Shown here in pieces: positions 7,172 through 14,777 of a stretch of 17,948 nt of DNA. Each line of letters starts with the position of its first letter. Within the stretch, counting starts at the first letter, position 1. The stretch comes from 66-474 sp036568625 (GTDB lineage: Bacteria; Pseudomonadota; Gammaproteobacteria; Xanthomonadales; Rhodanobacteraceae), in NCBI GenBank assembly GCA_036568625.1, contig DATCSF010000136.1:1-17948 (forward strand). The letters are read 5' to 3'. The notes beneath the pieces are model-generated. The model ran no database searches. It was not told the origin of the DNA and saw only the letters and a list, made by a program, of their open reading frames with translations. Position numbers and translations under genes: made by a program.

Positions 7172-8080
7172 ATGACTCGTCGGTTGCCCTCGGTGAATGC
7201 CCTGAAGTGCTTCGAGGTCGTGGCTTCGAAGATGAGCATTCGGAAAGCCGCGGCAGCGCTGAACGTCAGCGAGAGCGCCGTGAGCCGGCAGGTCAAGATC
7301 CTCGAGCAGCAGCTCGGCCTGACCTTGTTTCACCGGGGCGTCAACGGACTGGAGATCACCGAGGCGGGCGCGGTGCTGGCAGCGAGTACCAAGAGCGCGT
7401 TCGACCAGATCGCCACCACCATCGCCAGCTTCTACAGGGACCAGGACGTGGTCCAGGTGCGCGTGCTGCCGACCTTCGCGATTCGCTGGCTCTATTCGCG
7501 CCTGCACAAGTTCAACGAACGCTATCCGTTCGTCAAAGTGCTCATCCATACCCGCTGGCACGACATGGTGTCGAGCGACAACGATGCCGAGCTCGGCATC
7601 CGGTTCGGCCTGGGGAACTGGAGAAAAGAAGATGCCGTAGAGCTGTACGAGGAGCGTCTGGTGCCTGTCTGTTCGCCAACCTACCTTGGCGGTCGGATGA
7701 TCGAGACTGCCGACGACCTGGCGGGAAAGATGCTCTTGCACCCGCAGCCGAGCCATCAGGACTGGAAGACCTGGGCAAGCGGATGGGAGGGCGGCGAAAT
7801 CGATACCGATCAAGGGCTCGACTTCGACGTGCTGGACATGGCGCTGCGCACTGCCGAGTCGGGCTTCGGAATCGCGATCAGCGACCATCTGCTCGCCGTC
7901 GACGCCATCCAGGAAGGGCAGCTGGTCAAGGCGTCCGAGCGGTCGGTGCCGAGTGGCGTCTCCTACTACCTCGTCAAGCCGGCGAACATCAGCGACAGGG
8001 TGCAGGTGAGGGTCTTCCAGGATTGGCTTTGCGAGGAAATCGAAATTTCCAGGAATCTGGTCGGCGCGGGCAAGGCATGA
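7172..8080 (+). CDS. LysR-family transcriptional regulator, GcvA-like
   Basis: This 302-residue regulator has the N-terminal winged helix-turn-helix at about 5-64 (RLPSVNALKCFEVVA, AAALNVSESAVSRQVKILE, GLTLFHRG). A periplasmic-binding-protein-like effector domain follows. The opening RLPSVNAL and the sequence style match the GcvA subgroup, whose members often control amino-acid or beta-lactamase genes. It probably senses the imported compound or one of its breakdown products and controls this cluster. I chose the ATG at 7172; an in-frame TTG at 7151 would add seven residues before the usual GcvA start. Its last codon overlaps the ATG of the binding-protein gene (ATGA), so it is translated inside the operon rather than from a divergent promoter, the more usual LysR layout. 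The effector is unknown. Confidence 0.9.
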   Translation: MTRRLPSVNALKCFEVVASKMSIRKAAAALNVSESAVSRQVKILEQQLGLTLFHRGVNGLEITEAGAVLAASTKSAFDQIATTIASFYRDQDVVQVRVLPTFAIRWLYSRLHKFNERYPFVKVLIHTRWHDMVSSDNDAELGIRFGLGNWRKEDAVELYEERLVPVCSPTYLGGRMIETADDLAGKMLLHPQPSHQDWKTWASGWEGGEIDTDQGLDFDVLDMALRTAESGFGIAISDHLLAVDAIQEGQLVKASERSVPSGVSYYLVKPANISDRVQVRVFQDWLCEEIEISRNLVGAGKA

Positions 8081-9702
8081 GCGGGCGGCGCCATCACGCG
8101 ACGATCCCCTGGGGGTGGCTGAGCCGGACAATCAGGTTGTTTGCAGTCGTCCTGGCAGTGTTGCTCGCAGCGTGCCGCGGTGGCGACACGGTAGACAGCT
8201 CGAGCAACCGCAATTTTCTGGTCACGCTGAGTTCCGACATCAGGAGCACGAACCCGGGCGTCAACCGCGATGCGAACACCGACACGGTCATGATGCACAT
8301 CGTGGAAGGGCTGGTGGCCTACCGGGAAGACGGCACCCCGGGGTTGCTGCTGGCCGAATCCATGGAGGTGTCGGACGATGGGCTCGCGTACCTGTTCAAG
8401 TTGCGTGACGGGCTCAAGTTCCACAACGGTGCGCCGGTGACCTCGGCGGAAGTCGTCTGGTCGTGGCGGCGCTACCTGGATCCGGCGACGGGATGGACTT
8501 GCCTGAGCGACTTCGACGGAACCAACGGCAATCGCATCGAAGAAGTGCGCGCCGTGGATCGGTTGAAGGTGCTGTTCCGCTTGAATCGGCCGCAACCGCT
8601 TTTTCTCAGCCAGATGGCGGCCATCAACTGCGGCGCGGGCGCCATTCTCCACCCATCCTCTGTCGACGCTCAGGGCCACTGGCGGACCCCTGTCGCAACC
8701 GGGCCGTATCGCCTCGTGGAGTGGAAGCGTGGGGATTTCATTCATCTGGAGGCGTTCCCGGGGTACGTGCCACGCATGGAGCCGCGAAACGGCAACACCG
8801 GCGCCAAGCGGGCTCTGGAGAAGCACCTGACCTTCCTGGTCATACGCGATGCGGCGTCCCGGCTCGCGGCGCTCGACAAGGGCCAGGTCGACATCATGCC
8901 CGAAGTGCCGGCAGCGGAGATAAGACAGATCGGGCACATCAAGAGGGTGAGGCTGGTCAGCGCCCCCATGCTGGGAAGCTACGGCATCCTCGTGCAGAAC
9001 CAGGACCCCCTCCTGGCAGACGGACGTATCCGGGAAGCGATCGCGCTGGCGATCGATCGCGATGCGTTGGCGAATATCGTCAACGAGGGCACCGCGGTCG
9101 GCAATCCATCCATCGTGGCGGACGCGAGCGTGTTCCACCCGCCGGCCTCGATCCTGGGAGGCAAACCCGACCTCGAGCGTTCGAGGGCGCTGCTCCGGGA
9201 AGCCGGTTACGACGGCTCGCCGATCGTGCTGTCCACAAACCGGCGCTACCCCGCCATGTTCAACCAGGCTCTTCTGGTGCAGGCGATGTGCAGGCAGGTT
9301 GGGCTCAACATACGGATCGAAGTGCTGGAGTGGGCGGCGCAGATGGATCGATGGAGGGCAGGAAAATTCCAGCTCCTTTCGTTTGGGTTCTCGGCGCGCG
9401 CCGACGCCGCCGCCAGCTACTCGTTCATCCTCGGCAACCGCGCGAGGAGCCCCAGCAAGGTCTGGGACAACCCGAAGGCGCTGGCGTTGCTGGAGCAAAG
9501 CCTGCGCACCGGTGACGAGGAAAGGCGGCATGAACTGTTCAACCAGCTGCATTTGCTGATGCTGAAGGATGTCCCTTACATCGGGCTGTTCAGCCCGGCG
9601 GACATCAATGCCGTGCGCGAAGACGTCGATGGGTTCGAGTCCTGGATGTTCGGCAGGGCACGCTACTGGGGCGTGCATCGGGTTCGGGAGGGCGCGCGAT
9701 GA
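8077..9702 (+). CDS. Oligopeptide-type ABC transporter substrate-binding lipoprotein (SBP_bac_5)
   Basis: This 541-residue family-5 binding protein is of the DppA/OppA/NikA kind. A basic start and hydrophobic core lead to the lipobox LAAC with Cys33, so it should be a lipoprotein. Family landmarks are the DGLAYLFKLRDGLKFHNG segment at about 107-124, the TGPYRLVEWKRGDF segment at about 208-221, and REAIALAIDRDALANIV near 320. It binds peptides or peptide-like ligands (dipeptides, opines, metal-opine complexes or nickel in various members) and hands them to the permeases that follow. Its ATG overlaps the stop of the regulator gene and its stop overlaps the next ATG, indicating tight coupling. 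Residue +2 after the lipidated Cys is Arg, not Asp, so by the E. coli rule it would not be retained in the inner membrane. Function class is firm; ligand unknown. Confidence 0.92.
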   Translation: MSGRRHHATIPWGWLSRTIRLFAVVLAVLLAACRGGDTVDSSSNRNFLVTLSSDIRSTNPGVNRDANTDTVMMHIVEGLVAYREDGTPGLLLAESMEVSDDGLAYLFKLRDGLKFHNGAPVTSAEVVWSWRRYLDPATGWTCLSDFDGTNGNRIEEVRAVDRLKVLFRLNRPQPLFLSQMAAINCGAGAILHPSSVDAQGHWRTPVATGPYRLVEWKRGDFIHLEAFPGYVPRMEPRNGNTGAKRALEKHLTFLVIRDAASRLAALDKGQVDIMPEVPAAEIRQIGHIKRVRLVSAPMLGSYGILVQNQDPLLADGRIREAIALAIDRDALANIVNEGTAVGNPSIVADASVFHPPASILGGKPDLERSRALLREAGYDGSPIVLSTNRRYPAMFNQALLVQAMCRQVGLNIRIEVLEWAAQMDRWRAGKFQLLSFGFSARADAAASYSFILGNRARSPSKVWDNPKALALLEQSLRTGDEERRHELFNQLHLLMLKDVPYIGLFSPADINAVREDVDGFESWMFGRARYWGVHRVREGAR

Positions 9703-10643
9703 TGAAGTACGCGGCAAGCCGGATGTTGCTGGCGCTGCCGACGATCCTGATATCGCTGTTCATGATCTTCTTCATGATCCGATTGATACCCGGGGATCCG
9801 GCCCAGATCATCCTGGGCGATGTCGACGATGCCGGGGCGCTGCAGCGCATCCGCGCCGAGCTGGGCCTCGACAAGCCTCTGATCGTGCAGTTCCTGCTTT
9901 GGCTTCGGGCGATCTCCGGCGGAGACTTCGGCCGTTCGATTGCTCTCGACAGTCCAGTCGGCGATCTGCTGTTTTCGAGCTTCTCGGTCACTGCGCTGCT
10001 CGTCATTCCCGCAGTCGCCATTGCGGGCCTGCTCTCCGTCCCGGCCGGAATGTTCTCGGCATGGCGCCAGAACACGCATACCGACGCGGCGGTCGTGACC
10101 GCCGCCACGGCATTCCTCTCCATTCCGAGCTTCTGGCTCGGGTTGATCGTGATGCTCGTGTTCGGGGTAAAGCTCGATTTGCTTCCTGTAGTCGGATACG
10201 TATCCCCATTCGATGACTTCGGGGAGGGCATTCGTTATCTGATCATGCCGGTCATGACCCTGGCCCTTGTGGAAACGGGTGTATTTGTCAGGCTCGTCCG
10301 ATCCAGCACGATCGAGGTGAAGGGATTGGAATACATCACGCATGCGCGCGCGAAGGGGCTTCCGGAATTGCTTGTCGCCCGGCGTCACGCGTTTCCGAAC
10401 GTGATGGGCCCTACGTGGACGATGATGGGGCTGGCGCTGGGCGGACTTCTGGGCGGGGCCGTCGTGATCGAGACAGTGTTTTCGCTGCCGGGCCTGGGTC
10501 GCCTCATGGTCGAAGCCGTGTTCGCTCGCGACTATCCGGTTATCCAGGGATGCATGGTGGTGATCGTGATGAGTTACGTGTTCATGAACCTGGTATTCGA
10601 ACTTACGGCGCCGATCATCTGCCCTGCTGTCCGTTACTCGTAG
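9699..10643 (+). CDS. Peptide-type ABC transporter permease, DppB/OppB-like
   Basis: This 314-residue inner-membrane permease has about six membrane segments. The first lies at about residues 6-26, starting MLLALPTILISLFMIFF. The Dpp/OppB N-terminal signature PGDPAQIILGD follows, then VQFLLWL and SGGDFGRSI. The cytoplasmic ATPase-coupling (EAA) loop is EYITHARAKGLPELLVARRH followed by AFPN, at about 210-233. The C-terminal stretch LGGAVVIETVFSLPGLGRLM and ARDYPVIQG is typical of DppB/NikB. It pairs with the next permease to form the channel. Its ATG overlaps the binding-protein stop codon, and GGGAGGG lies just upstream. It is DppB-like by sequence; I do not assign the dipeptide specificity itself. 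Confidence 0.93.
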   Translation: MMKYAASRMLLALPTILISLFMIFFMIRLIPGDPAQIILGDVDDAGALQRIRAELGLDKPLIVQFLLWLRAISGGDFGRSIALDSPVGDLLFSSFSVTALLVIPAVAIAGLLSVPAGMFSAWRQNTHTDAAVVTAATAFLSIPSFWLGLIVMLVFGVKLDLLPVVGYVSPFDDFGEGIRYLIMPVMTLALVETGVFVRLVRSSTIEVKGLEYITHARAKGLPELLVARRHAFPNVMGPTWTMMGLALGGLLGGAVVIETVFSLPGLGRLMVEAVFARDYPVIQGCMVVIVMSYVFMNLVFELTAPIICPAVRYS

Positions 10644-10661
10644 GTCGACCTGGAGCGAGCC

Positions 10662-11471
10662 GTGAAGAAGACGAATCTCGTAGTCGGCGGATCGATCATC
10701 GTCATCGTTTTCGCCGCGGCCCTGATTGGCGCTATCGGAACGCCATACGATCCCACCCAGATCGACGCCGCCGATCGTCTTGCGCCTCCATCCTGGTCTC
10801 ACTGGTTCGGCTGCGACGAATGGGGGAGGGATGTCTTCAGCCGTACCCTGTCCGGCGCGGCGATCACCGTGGCCATCGCTGGGCTGACGACCCTTTTGGC
10901 GACCGGGGCCGGAACGATCGTGGGTGTCTCCGCCGGGTTCCTGGGCGGCTGGCTGGACAAGGCCGTGGTCGCGGTGATGGATGCGCTGCTTGCATTCCCG
11001 GCGTTGGTCCTGGCGATCGCCATGACGACACTCCTTTCCGGTGCGTCGCTGGCGCCGGTCATCGCACTGAGCGTGGCGTACGTACCTTATGTCGTCCGCG
11101 TCGTGCGAACCGGAGTCCTGACTATCCGCCAGGCGGATTACATCACGGCATCCTCGATCATGGGGAACTCCGCGGCCTACACGCTGGCGCGGCATGTCGC
11201 GCCGAACGTGGTGGGCCTGGTTACCGTGATCTCCACGGCCATATTCGGATGGGCGCTGCTGGCCGAATCGGCGCTTTCATTCCTCGGGCTCGGCTTGCCG
11301 CCGCCCGCCGCAAGCTGGGGGGGAATGCTGTCGGACAGCAGGAACTACTTCGCCGACGCACCATGGCTGGCCGTCGTGCCCGGGCTCGCCATATCCTTTT
11401 CGCTGCTGGGCGTGAATCTGCTGGGCGACGGCTGTCGCGACCTCCTCGACCCCAGGATGGAGCGCGCGTGA
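10662..11471 (+). CDS. Peptide-type ABC transporter permease, DppC/OppC-like
   Basis: This 269-residue partner permease starts with GTG at 10662 behind GGAGCGAG. After a first membrane segment it carries the DppC/OppC signature PYDPTQIDAADRLAPPS and WFGCDEWGRDVFSRTLSGA. The coupling loop is ADYITASSIMGNSAAYTLAR followed by HVAPN, at about 158-182, where many relatives read ARALG. The C-terminal region LAESALSFLGLGLPPPAASW and LLGDGCRDLLDPR is characteristic. It is slightly shorter than typical DppC proteins, mainly through a compact N-terminus. The gene ends in a 4-base overlap (GTGA) with the ATPase gene, so the transporter subunits are translationally coupled. Substrate cannot be assigned from the permease. 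Confidence 0.93.
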   Translation: MKKTNLVVGGSIIVIVFAAALIGAIGTPYDPTQIDAADRLAPPSWSHWFGCDEWGRDVFSRTLSGAAITVAIAGLTTLLATGAGTIVGVSAGFLGGWLDKAVVAVMDALLAFPALVLAIAMTTLLSGASLAPVIALSVAYVPYVVRVVRTGVLTIRQADYITASSIMGNSAAYTLARHVAPNVVGLVTVISTAIFGWALLAESALSFLGLGLPPPAASWGGMLSDSRNYFADAPWLAVVPGLAISFSLLGVNLLGDGCRDLLDPRMERA

Positions 11472-13297
11472 GCATGGCTCCAGGTTCGCCTATCCTCCGG
11501 GTGGATCGCCTCCAGGTCAGCACCCTGGCCGGCCGCAGGATCGTCGACGACGTGTCGTTCGACATGCTTTCGGGGGAAATCGTCGCACTGGTCGGCGAAT
11601 CGGGAAGCGGGAAGACCACGATCGGACGGGCCATTCTCCGGTTGTTGCCGAATGGCCTCGCCTGCACTGGCGGCGACATCGCGCTCCGTGGCGAGAGCCT
11701 GACCGCCACACCCCCAAGGGAATTGAGAAAGATCAGGGGCGGCAGCATCGCGGCGGTGTTCCAGGATCCGATGGCATCGTTGAACCCGTCCCTGAAAGTG
11801 GGACGCCAGATGATGGAGGCGCTGCGCCTGCACGAAGACGTCGACGCACACGAAGCGAGGCTTCGCTGCCTGGCGATGCTCGAGCGCGTCAGGATAGAGA
11901 ATCCGCAGCGCTGCTTCGATGATTACCCCGGCAAGTTCTCGGGGGGCATGCGCCAGAGATTCATGCTCGCGTCGGTTCTGTTGACCCACCCTGCCGTACT
12001 GATTGCGGACGAGCCCACGACCGCACTGGATGCGATAGTCCGCCGGGAGATCATGGAACAAGCCGTCGAGCTGACGCGCGAAGTCGGCACCGCCATCCTG
12101 CTGGTCAGCCACGACCTGGGGATGGTTGCGCAGTACGCCGAGCGCTCGGTGGTGCTCAAGGGCGGCCGGGTGATGGATCAGGGCGACGCGCGCCAGGTTC
12201 TGCTGCAGCCGCGCGTCGACTACACCCGGACTCTGCTTGACGCGTTCCCGGAACGCGCCCTCGCCGGCGGAGGCTCGACCAGGAGGAGCCCGCTCGTGCG
12301 GGTCAGGAACATCGACGTTGCGTTCCGCAAGAGCCGCAAGTCGATCCTGTCCCGGAAAGAATATGTCCGGGCGGTGAGGGATGTCTCGTTCGACATCCGC
12401 AGCGGAGAAATCCTCGCGGTGGTGGGCGAGTCGGGGTCGGGCAAGAGCACCGTCGGGAAGGCCCTGGTGGATCTCTACAAGCCGAGCCGGGGAGAAATCC
12501 TCTTTGCAAACGGCATCGAACGAAGCGGCGGAGGGAAGGGGGGCGCGAGGACTCGGCCGCAAGTACAGATGATATTCCAGGATGCCGGCGGCTCCCTGGA
12601 TCCGCGGATGACGATCAAGCAGGCGGTTGCCGAACCGTTACGCGCTGGCGGAATCGCCGCTGCCGCTGAGAGGTTGCGGCGCGCCAAGGATATGCTTGCC
12701 GAGGTCGGGCTTGGCGACGACATGCACGATTGCTATCCGCATCAGCTGTCCGGCGGCCAGCGCCAGCGGGTCGGCATCGCGCGCGCGATCGTCGGAGGCG
12801 GCGACCTGATCGTGGCCGACGAGCCCGTTTCCGCGCTGGACGTGTCCATCCAGCGGCAGATACTCGATCTGCTGAAGCAACTGCACTCTGCGTATGGTCT
12901 GACCTACCTGTTCATCTCTCATGACCTCGACGTGGTCGAGGAGCTCGCCGACCGCGTGATGGTCATGCAACGGGGATGTCTGGTGGAAATTGGCAGTCGC
13001 GATGCCGTTTTCGACGACCCTCGCCATCCCTATACCCGCGCTTTGCTGGAGGCGACTCCACGCATACGCCGCGTCGCGCCGTCACGCTACGCCTTGGCCT
13101 CGCTCACGAATCGGCACGCGGATCCGCCGTCGGGCCACAGATTTGATGTACCGGCTGCCGAACCACCCGAGCACGCCGTCGAAAGGGCCTGCATGGTGGA
13201 GGTCGCTGACGACCACTTCGTGCGATGTATCCCATCCGTAGAGTGCGGTGGCACCGCAGGCAGCCGTGAGGAGGCCGACTCGGAAGATTTGCCATGA
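11468..13297 (+). CDS. Fused double-ATPase subunit of peptide-type ABC importer (DppD-DppF fusion)
   Basis: This protein of about 609 residues holds two complete nucleotide-binding domains, so one chain replaces the separate DppD and DppF subunits. Domain 1 has Walker A GESGSGKTT (about 43-51), signature FSGGMRQRF (about 157-165) and Walker B IADEPTTALD with the H-loop SHD. Domain 2 has Walker A GESGSGKST (about 319-327), signature LSGGQRQRV (about 427-435) and Walker B VADEPVSALD with SHD. All catalytic motifs look intact in both halves. The C-terminal tail, where OppD/DppF relatives carry a cysteine-rich HPRCP region, is degenerate: GHRFDVPAAEPPEHAVERAC keeps few of the cysteines. GTG at 11468 overlaps the permease stop and has GGAG at good distance; ATG at 11474 is the alternative start. 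The end overlaps the hydrolase ATG by 4 bases. Confidence 0.93.
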   Translation: MSMAPGSPILRVDRLQVSTLAGRRIVDDVSFDMLSGEIVALVGESGSGKTTIGRAILRLLPNGLACTGGDIALRGESLTATPPRELRKIRGGSIAAVFQDPMASLNPSLKVGRQMMEALRLHEDVDAHEARLRCLAMLERVRIENPQRCFDDYPGKFSGGMRQRFMLASVLLTHPAVLIADEPTTALDAIVRREIMEQAVELTREVGTAILLVSHDLGMVAQYAERSVVLKGGRVMDQGDARQVLLQPRVDYTRTLLDAFPERALAGGGSTRRSPLVRVRNIDVAFRKSRKSILSRKEYVRAVRDVSFDIRSGEILAVVGESGSGKSTVGKALVDLYKPSRGEILFANGIERSGGGKGGARTRPQVQMIFQDAGGSLDPRMTIKQAVAEPLRAGGIAAAAERLRRAKDMLAEVGLGDDMHDCYPHQLSGGQRQRVGIARAIVGGGDLIVADEPVSALDVSIQRQILDLLKQLHSAYGLTYLFISHDLDVVEELADRVMVMQRGCLVEIGSRDAVFDDPRHPYTRALLEATPRIRRVAPSRYALASLTNRHADPPSGHRFDVPAAEPPEHAVERACMVEVADDHFVRCIPSVECGGTAGSREEADSEDLP

Positions 13298-14430
13298 GCA
13301 TGAAACCAGAGGCGCAAGCGCAGATCCGTCGCTTTTTCGACGGCACCCTCCTGCCGGATGAGGTGATGGAAGCCATGACCGGCGACTGCGGGTGGTTCCC
13401 GTCAAGAACCGTCATGCCCGGATCGCACGCAACCGCCTTCGAGAGTGCGGGATCTTCACTGGAGGGCCTTCGCGTTGAGGATCATGGCCGTTCTTTCGAC
13501 CTGTACGATTATCTGTCGGTCAACCGCGTGGCCGGCCTGATGGTTCTGAAGGACGGCAGGCGCGTTGTGGAGACTTACTCTCTCGGCATCGATGCCCGGA
13601 CGATGTGGAACTCCTGTTCGCTGGCCAAATCGGTTTCTTCGACTCTGGTGGGGATCGCCGTGGGCGAAGGGCTCATCGACCTTGATGCCCCGGTGACCCG
13701 CTACGCGGATGTCGGCGGCATCTACAAGAACGTCAGCATTCGGCAACTTCTGCGGATGGCTTCCGGAATCCGATGGCGGGAAACCTACGAGGATCCGACC
13801 TCGGAACGCAGGCAACTGCTGGATATCCAGATCGAGTGGCGAAAGCGCGGCATCCTGGACTTCATGGAAGGCCTCCCTGCCGAGACACCGCCCGGGAAGT
13901 CATGGAAGTACAACACCGGCGAATCCTACGTGGTCAGTGCGGTCATGGAAGGCGCCACCGGCATGAACATGGCTGACTATCTGCAGTCTCGCCTGTGGTC
14001 CAAGCTGGGAATGGAGGCGGAAGCGCGTTTGTGGACCGAATCCGTTGGCGGCATGGCGATCTCGGGCAGCGGCATGTTCGCGACCATGCGCGACTACGCG
14101 CGCTTCGGCCAGTTCGTTCTGGATGGTGGCCGAGTCGGAGGCCTCGATCTTCTACCGGAAGGTTGGGTCGCGGAGGCCGGTGCGCCTTTCGAGATCGACG
14201 GAACGATCATTCCCTACGGATACATGTGGTGGATCCCGGTTCTCGACGACCCAGAGTTGAAAGGAAGCTTCCAGGCCGAAGGGATCTACGGGCAGTTCAT
14301 CCACATCAACCCTCGCCGGAGGCTGGTAGCCGTGGTGCTCAGTGCGCGTTCGAAACCCGGCTATACCAAACGCTTCGAGATCAATGACGATGCGTTTTTC
14401 GCGGCTTTGGCGAGGGCGTTGCCGGACTGA
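13294..14430 (+). CDS. Serine hydrolase of the class C beta-lactamase fold, NylB-like amide hydrolase
   Basis: This 378-residue protein belongs to the beta-lactamase/DD-peptidase/esterase fold. The nucleophile motif SxxK is S109-L-A-K112 in WNSCSLAKSVSS. The second motif Tyr is Tyr206 in KYNTGES, which aligns with Tyr215 of 6-aminohexanoate-dimer hydrolase NylB (Ser112/Lys115/Tyr215 there). The YEDP segment near 165 and the C-terminal GIYGQFIHINPRRRLVAVVL match NylB's YVDP and GIHGQ region. No signal peptide is visible, so it should act in the cytoplasm, unlike true beta-lactamases or DD-peptidases. It starts in an ATGA overlap with the ATPase gene, strong evidence that it works on what the ABC importer brings in, most simply by hydrolysing an amide, ester or lactam. 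Close NylB orthology is not claimed; the substrate is unknown. Confidence 0.88.
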   Translation: MSMKPEAQAQIRRFFDGTLLPDEVMEAMTGDCGWFPSRTVMPGSHATAFESAGSSLEGLRVEDHGRSFDLYDYLSVNRVAGLMVLKDGRRVVETYSLGIDARTMWNSCSLAKSVSSTLVGIAVGEGLIDLDAPVTRYADVGGIYKNVSIRQLLRMASGIRWRETYEDPTSERRQLLDIQIEWRKRGILDFMEGLPAETPPGKSWKYNTGESYVVSAVMEGATGMNMADYLQSRLWSKLGMEAEARLWTESVGGMAISGSGMFATMRDYARFGQFVLDGGRVGGLDLLPEGWVAEAGAPFEIDGTIIPYGYMWWIPVLDDPELKGSFQAEGIYGQFIHINPRRRLVAVVLSARSKPGYTKRFEINDDAFFAALARALPD

Positions 14431-14777
14431 AAGACTCGCCTCCCTCCAGGGTGCGCACGCCAATCTTGGTTTTCCCGGTGAATGTCGCCGCGCGACCGGT
14501 GCGGTGTCCATGTTCGACGGGCAATGCCACCACGGCCAGAAGGTCGTCTGACGTTACGTCGGCGACGGGCACGGCCCACTGATCGGCTTCTAGAGCTTGA
14601 CGAAGGTCGCGCTCGCCCGATGGGCAGCGGACGGAAAGCTCACTGGCTTTGCGGGTTGCCGTCTTGAAGTCGATACCTGTTCCCAAGGGAAGCCGCGCGC
14701 GCGTGCCTGTCTTGGTCGTCGTGCGCAAGCAGTACGCGATGCCCCCACCTTTCACGTCGCCCGAGTCTTCTCCCATC
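14431..14777. other. Boundary region without a recognisable gene
   Basis: This stretch lies between the convergent hydrolase and POT transporter genes. A leftward open frame of 131 codons (ATG at 14776, stop at 14381) crosses all of it and runs about 50 bases into the hydrolase 3' end. The frame begins one base after the POT stop codon but has no ribosome-binding site and matches no family I recognise. Its codons look partly gene-like (many G/C third positions), so a decayed or novel small gene is possible. I see no rho-independent terminator with a T-tract, although GGCGAG (in the hydrolase end) and CTCGCC near 14437 could pair weakly. It probably marks the end of the accessory cluster. Confidence 0.4.

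Noticed and set aside
7207..8076. Upstream extension of the binding-protein frame across the LysR gene
   Set aside because: This part is the shadow frame of the regulator; a lipoprotein signal peptide starts cleanly at 8077 in an ATGA overlap.
10415..11467. Upstream extension of the ATPase frame across both permease genes
   Set aside because: The translation there is compositionally odd and the permease frames are clearly coding; the ATPase fold begins just after 11468.
13294..14430. Calling the serine hydrolase a beta-lactamase resistance gene
   Set aside because: There is no signal peptide, the second motif is Tyr-Asn-Thr in a NylB-like context, and the neighbours are metabolic; the fold alone does not show antibiotic resistance.
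14409..14442. GGCGAG...CTCGCC pair spanning the hydrolase stop as an intrinsic terminator
   Set aside because: The loop is about 21 bases, the stem only six pairs, and no T-tract follows.
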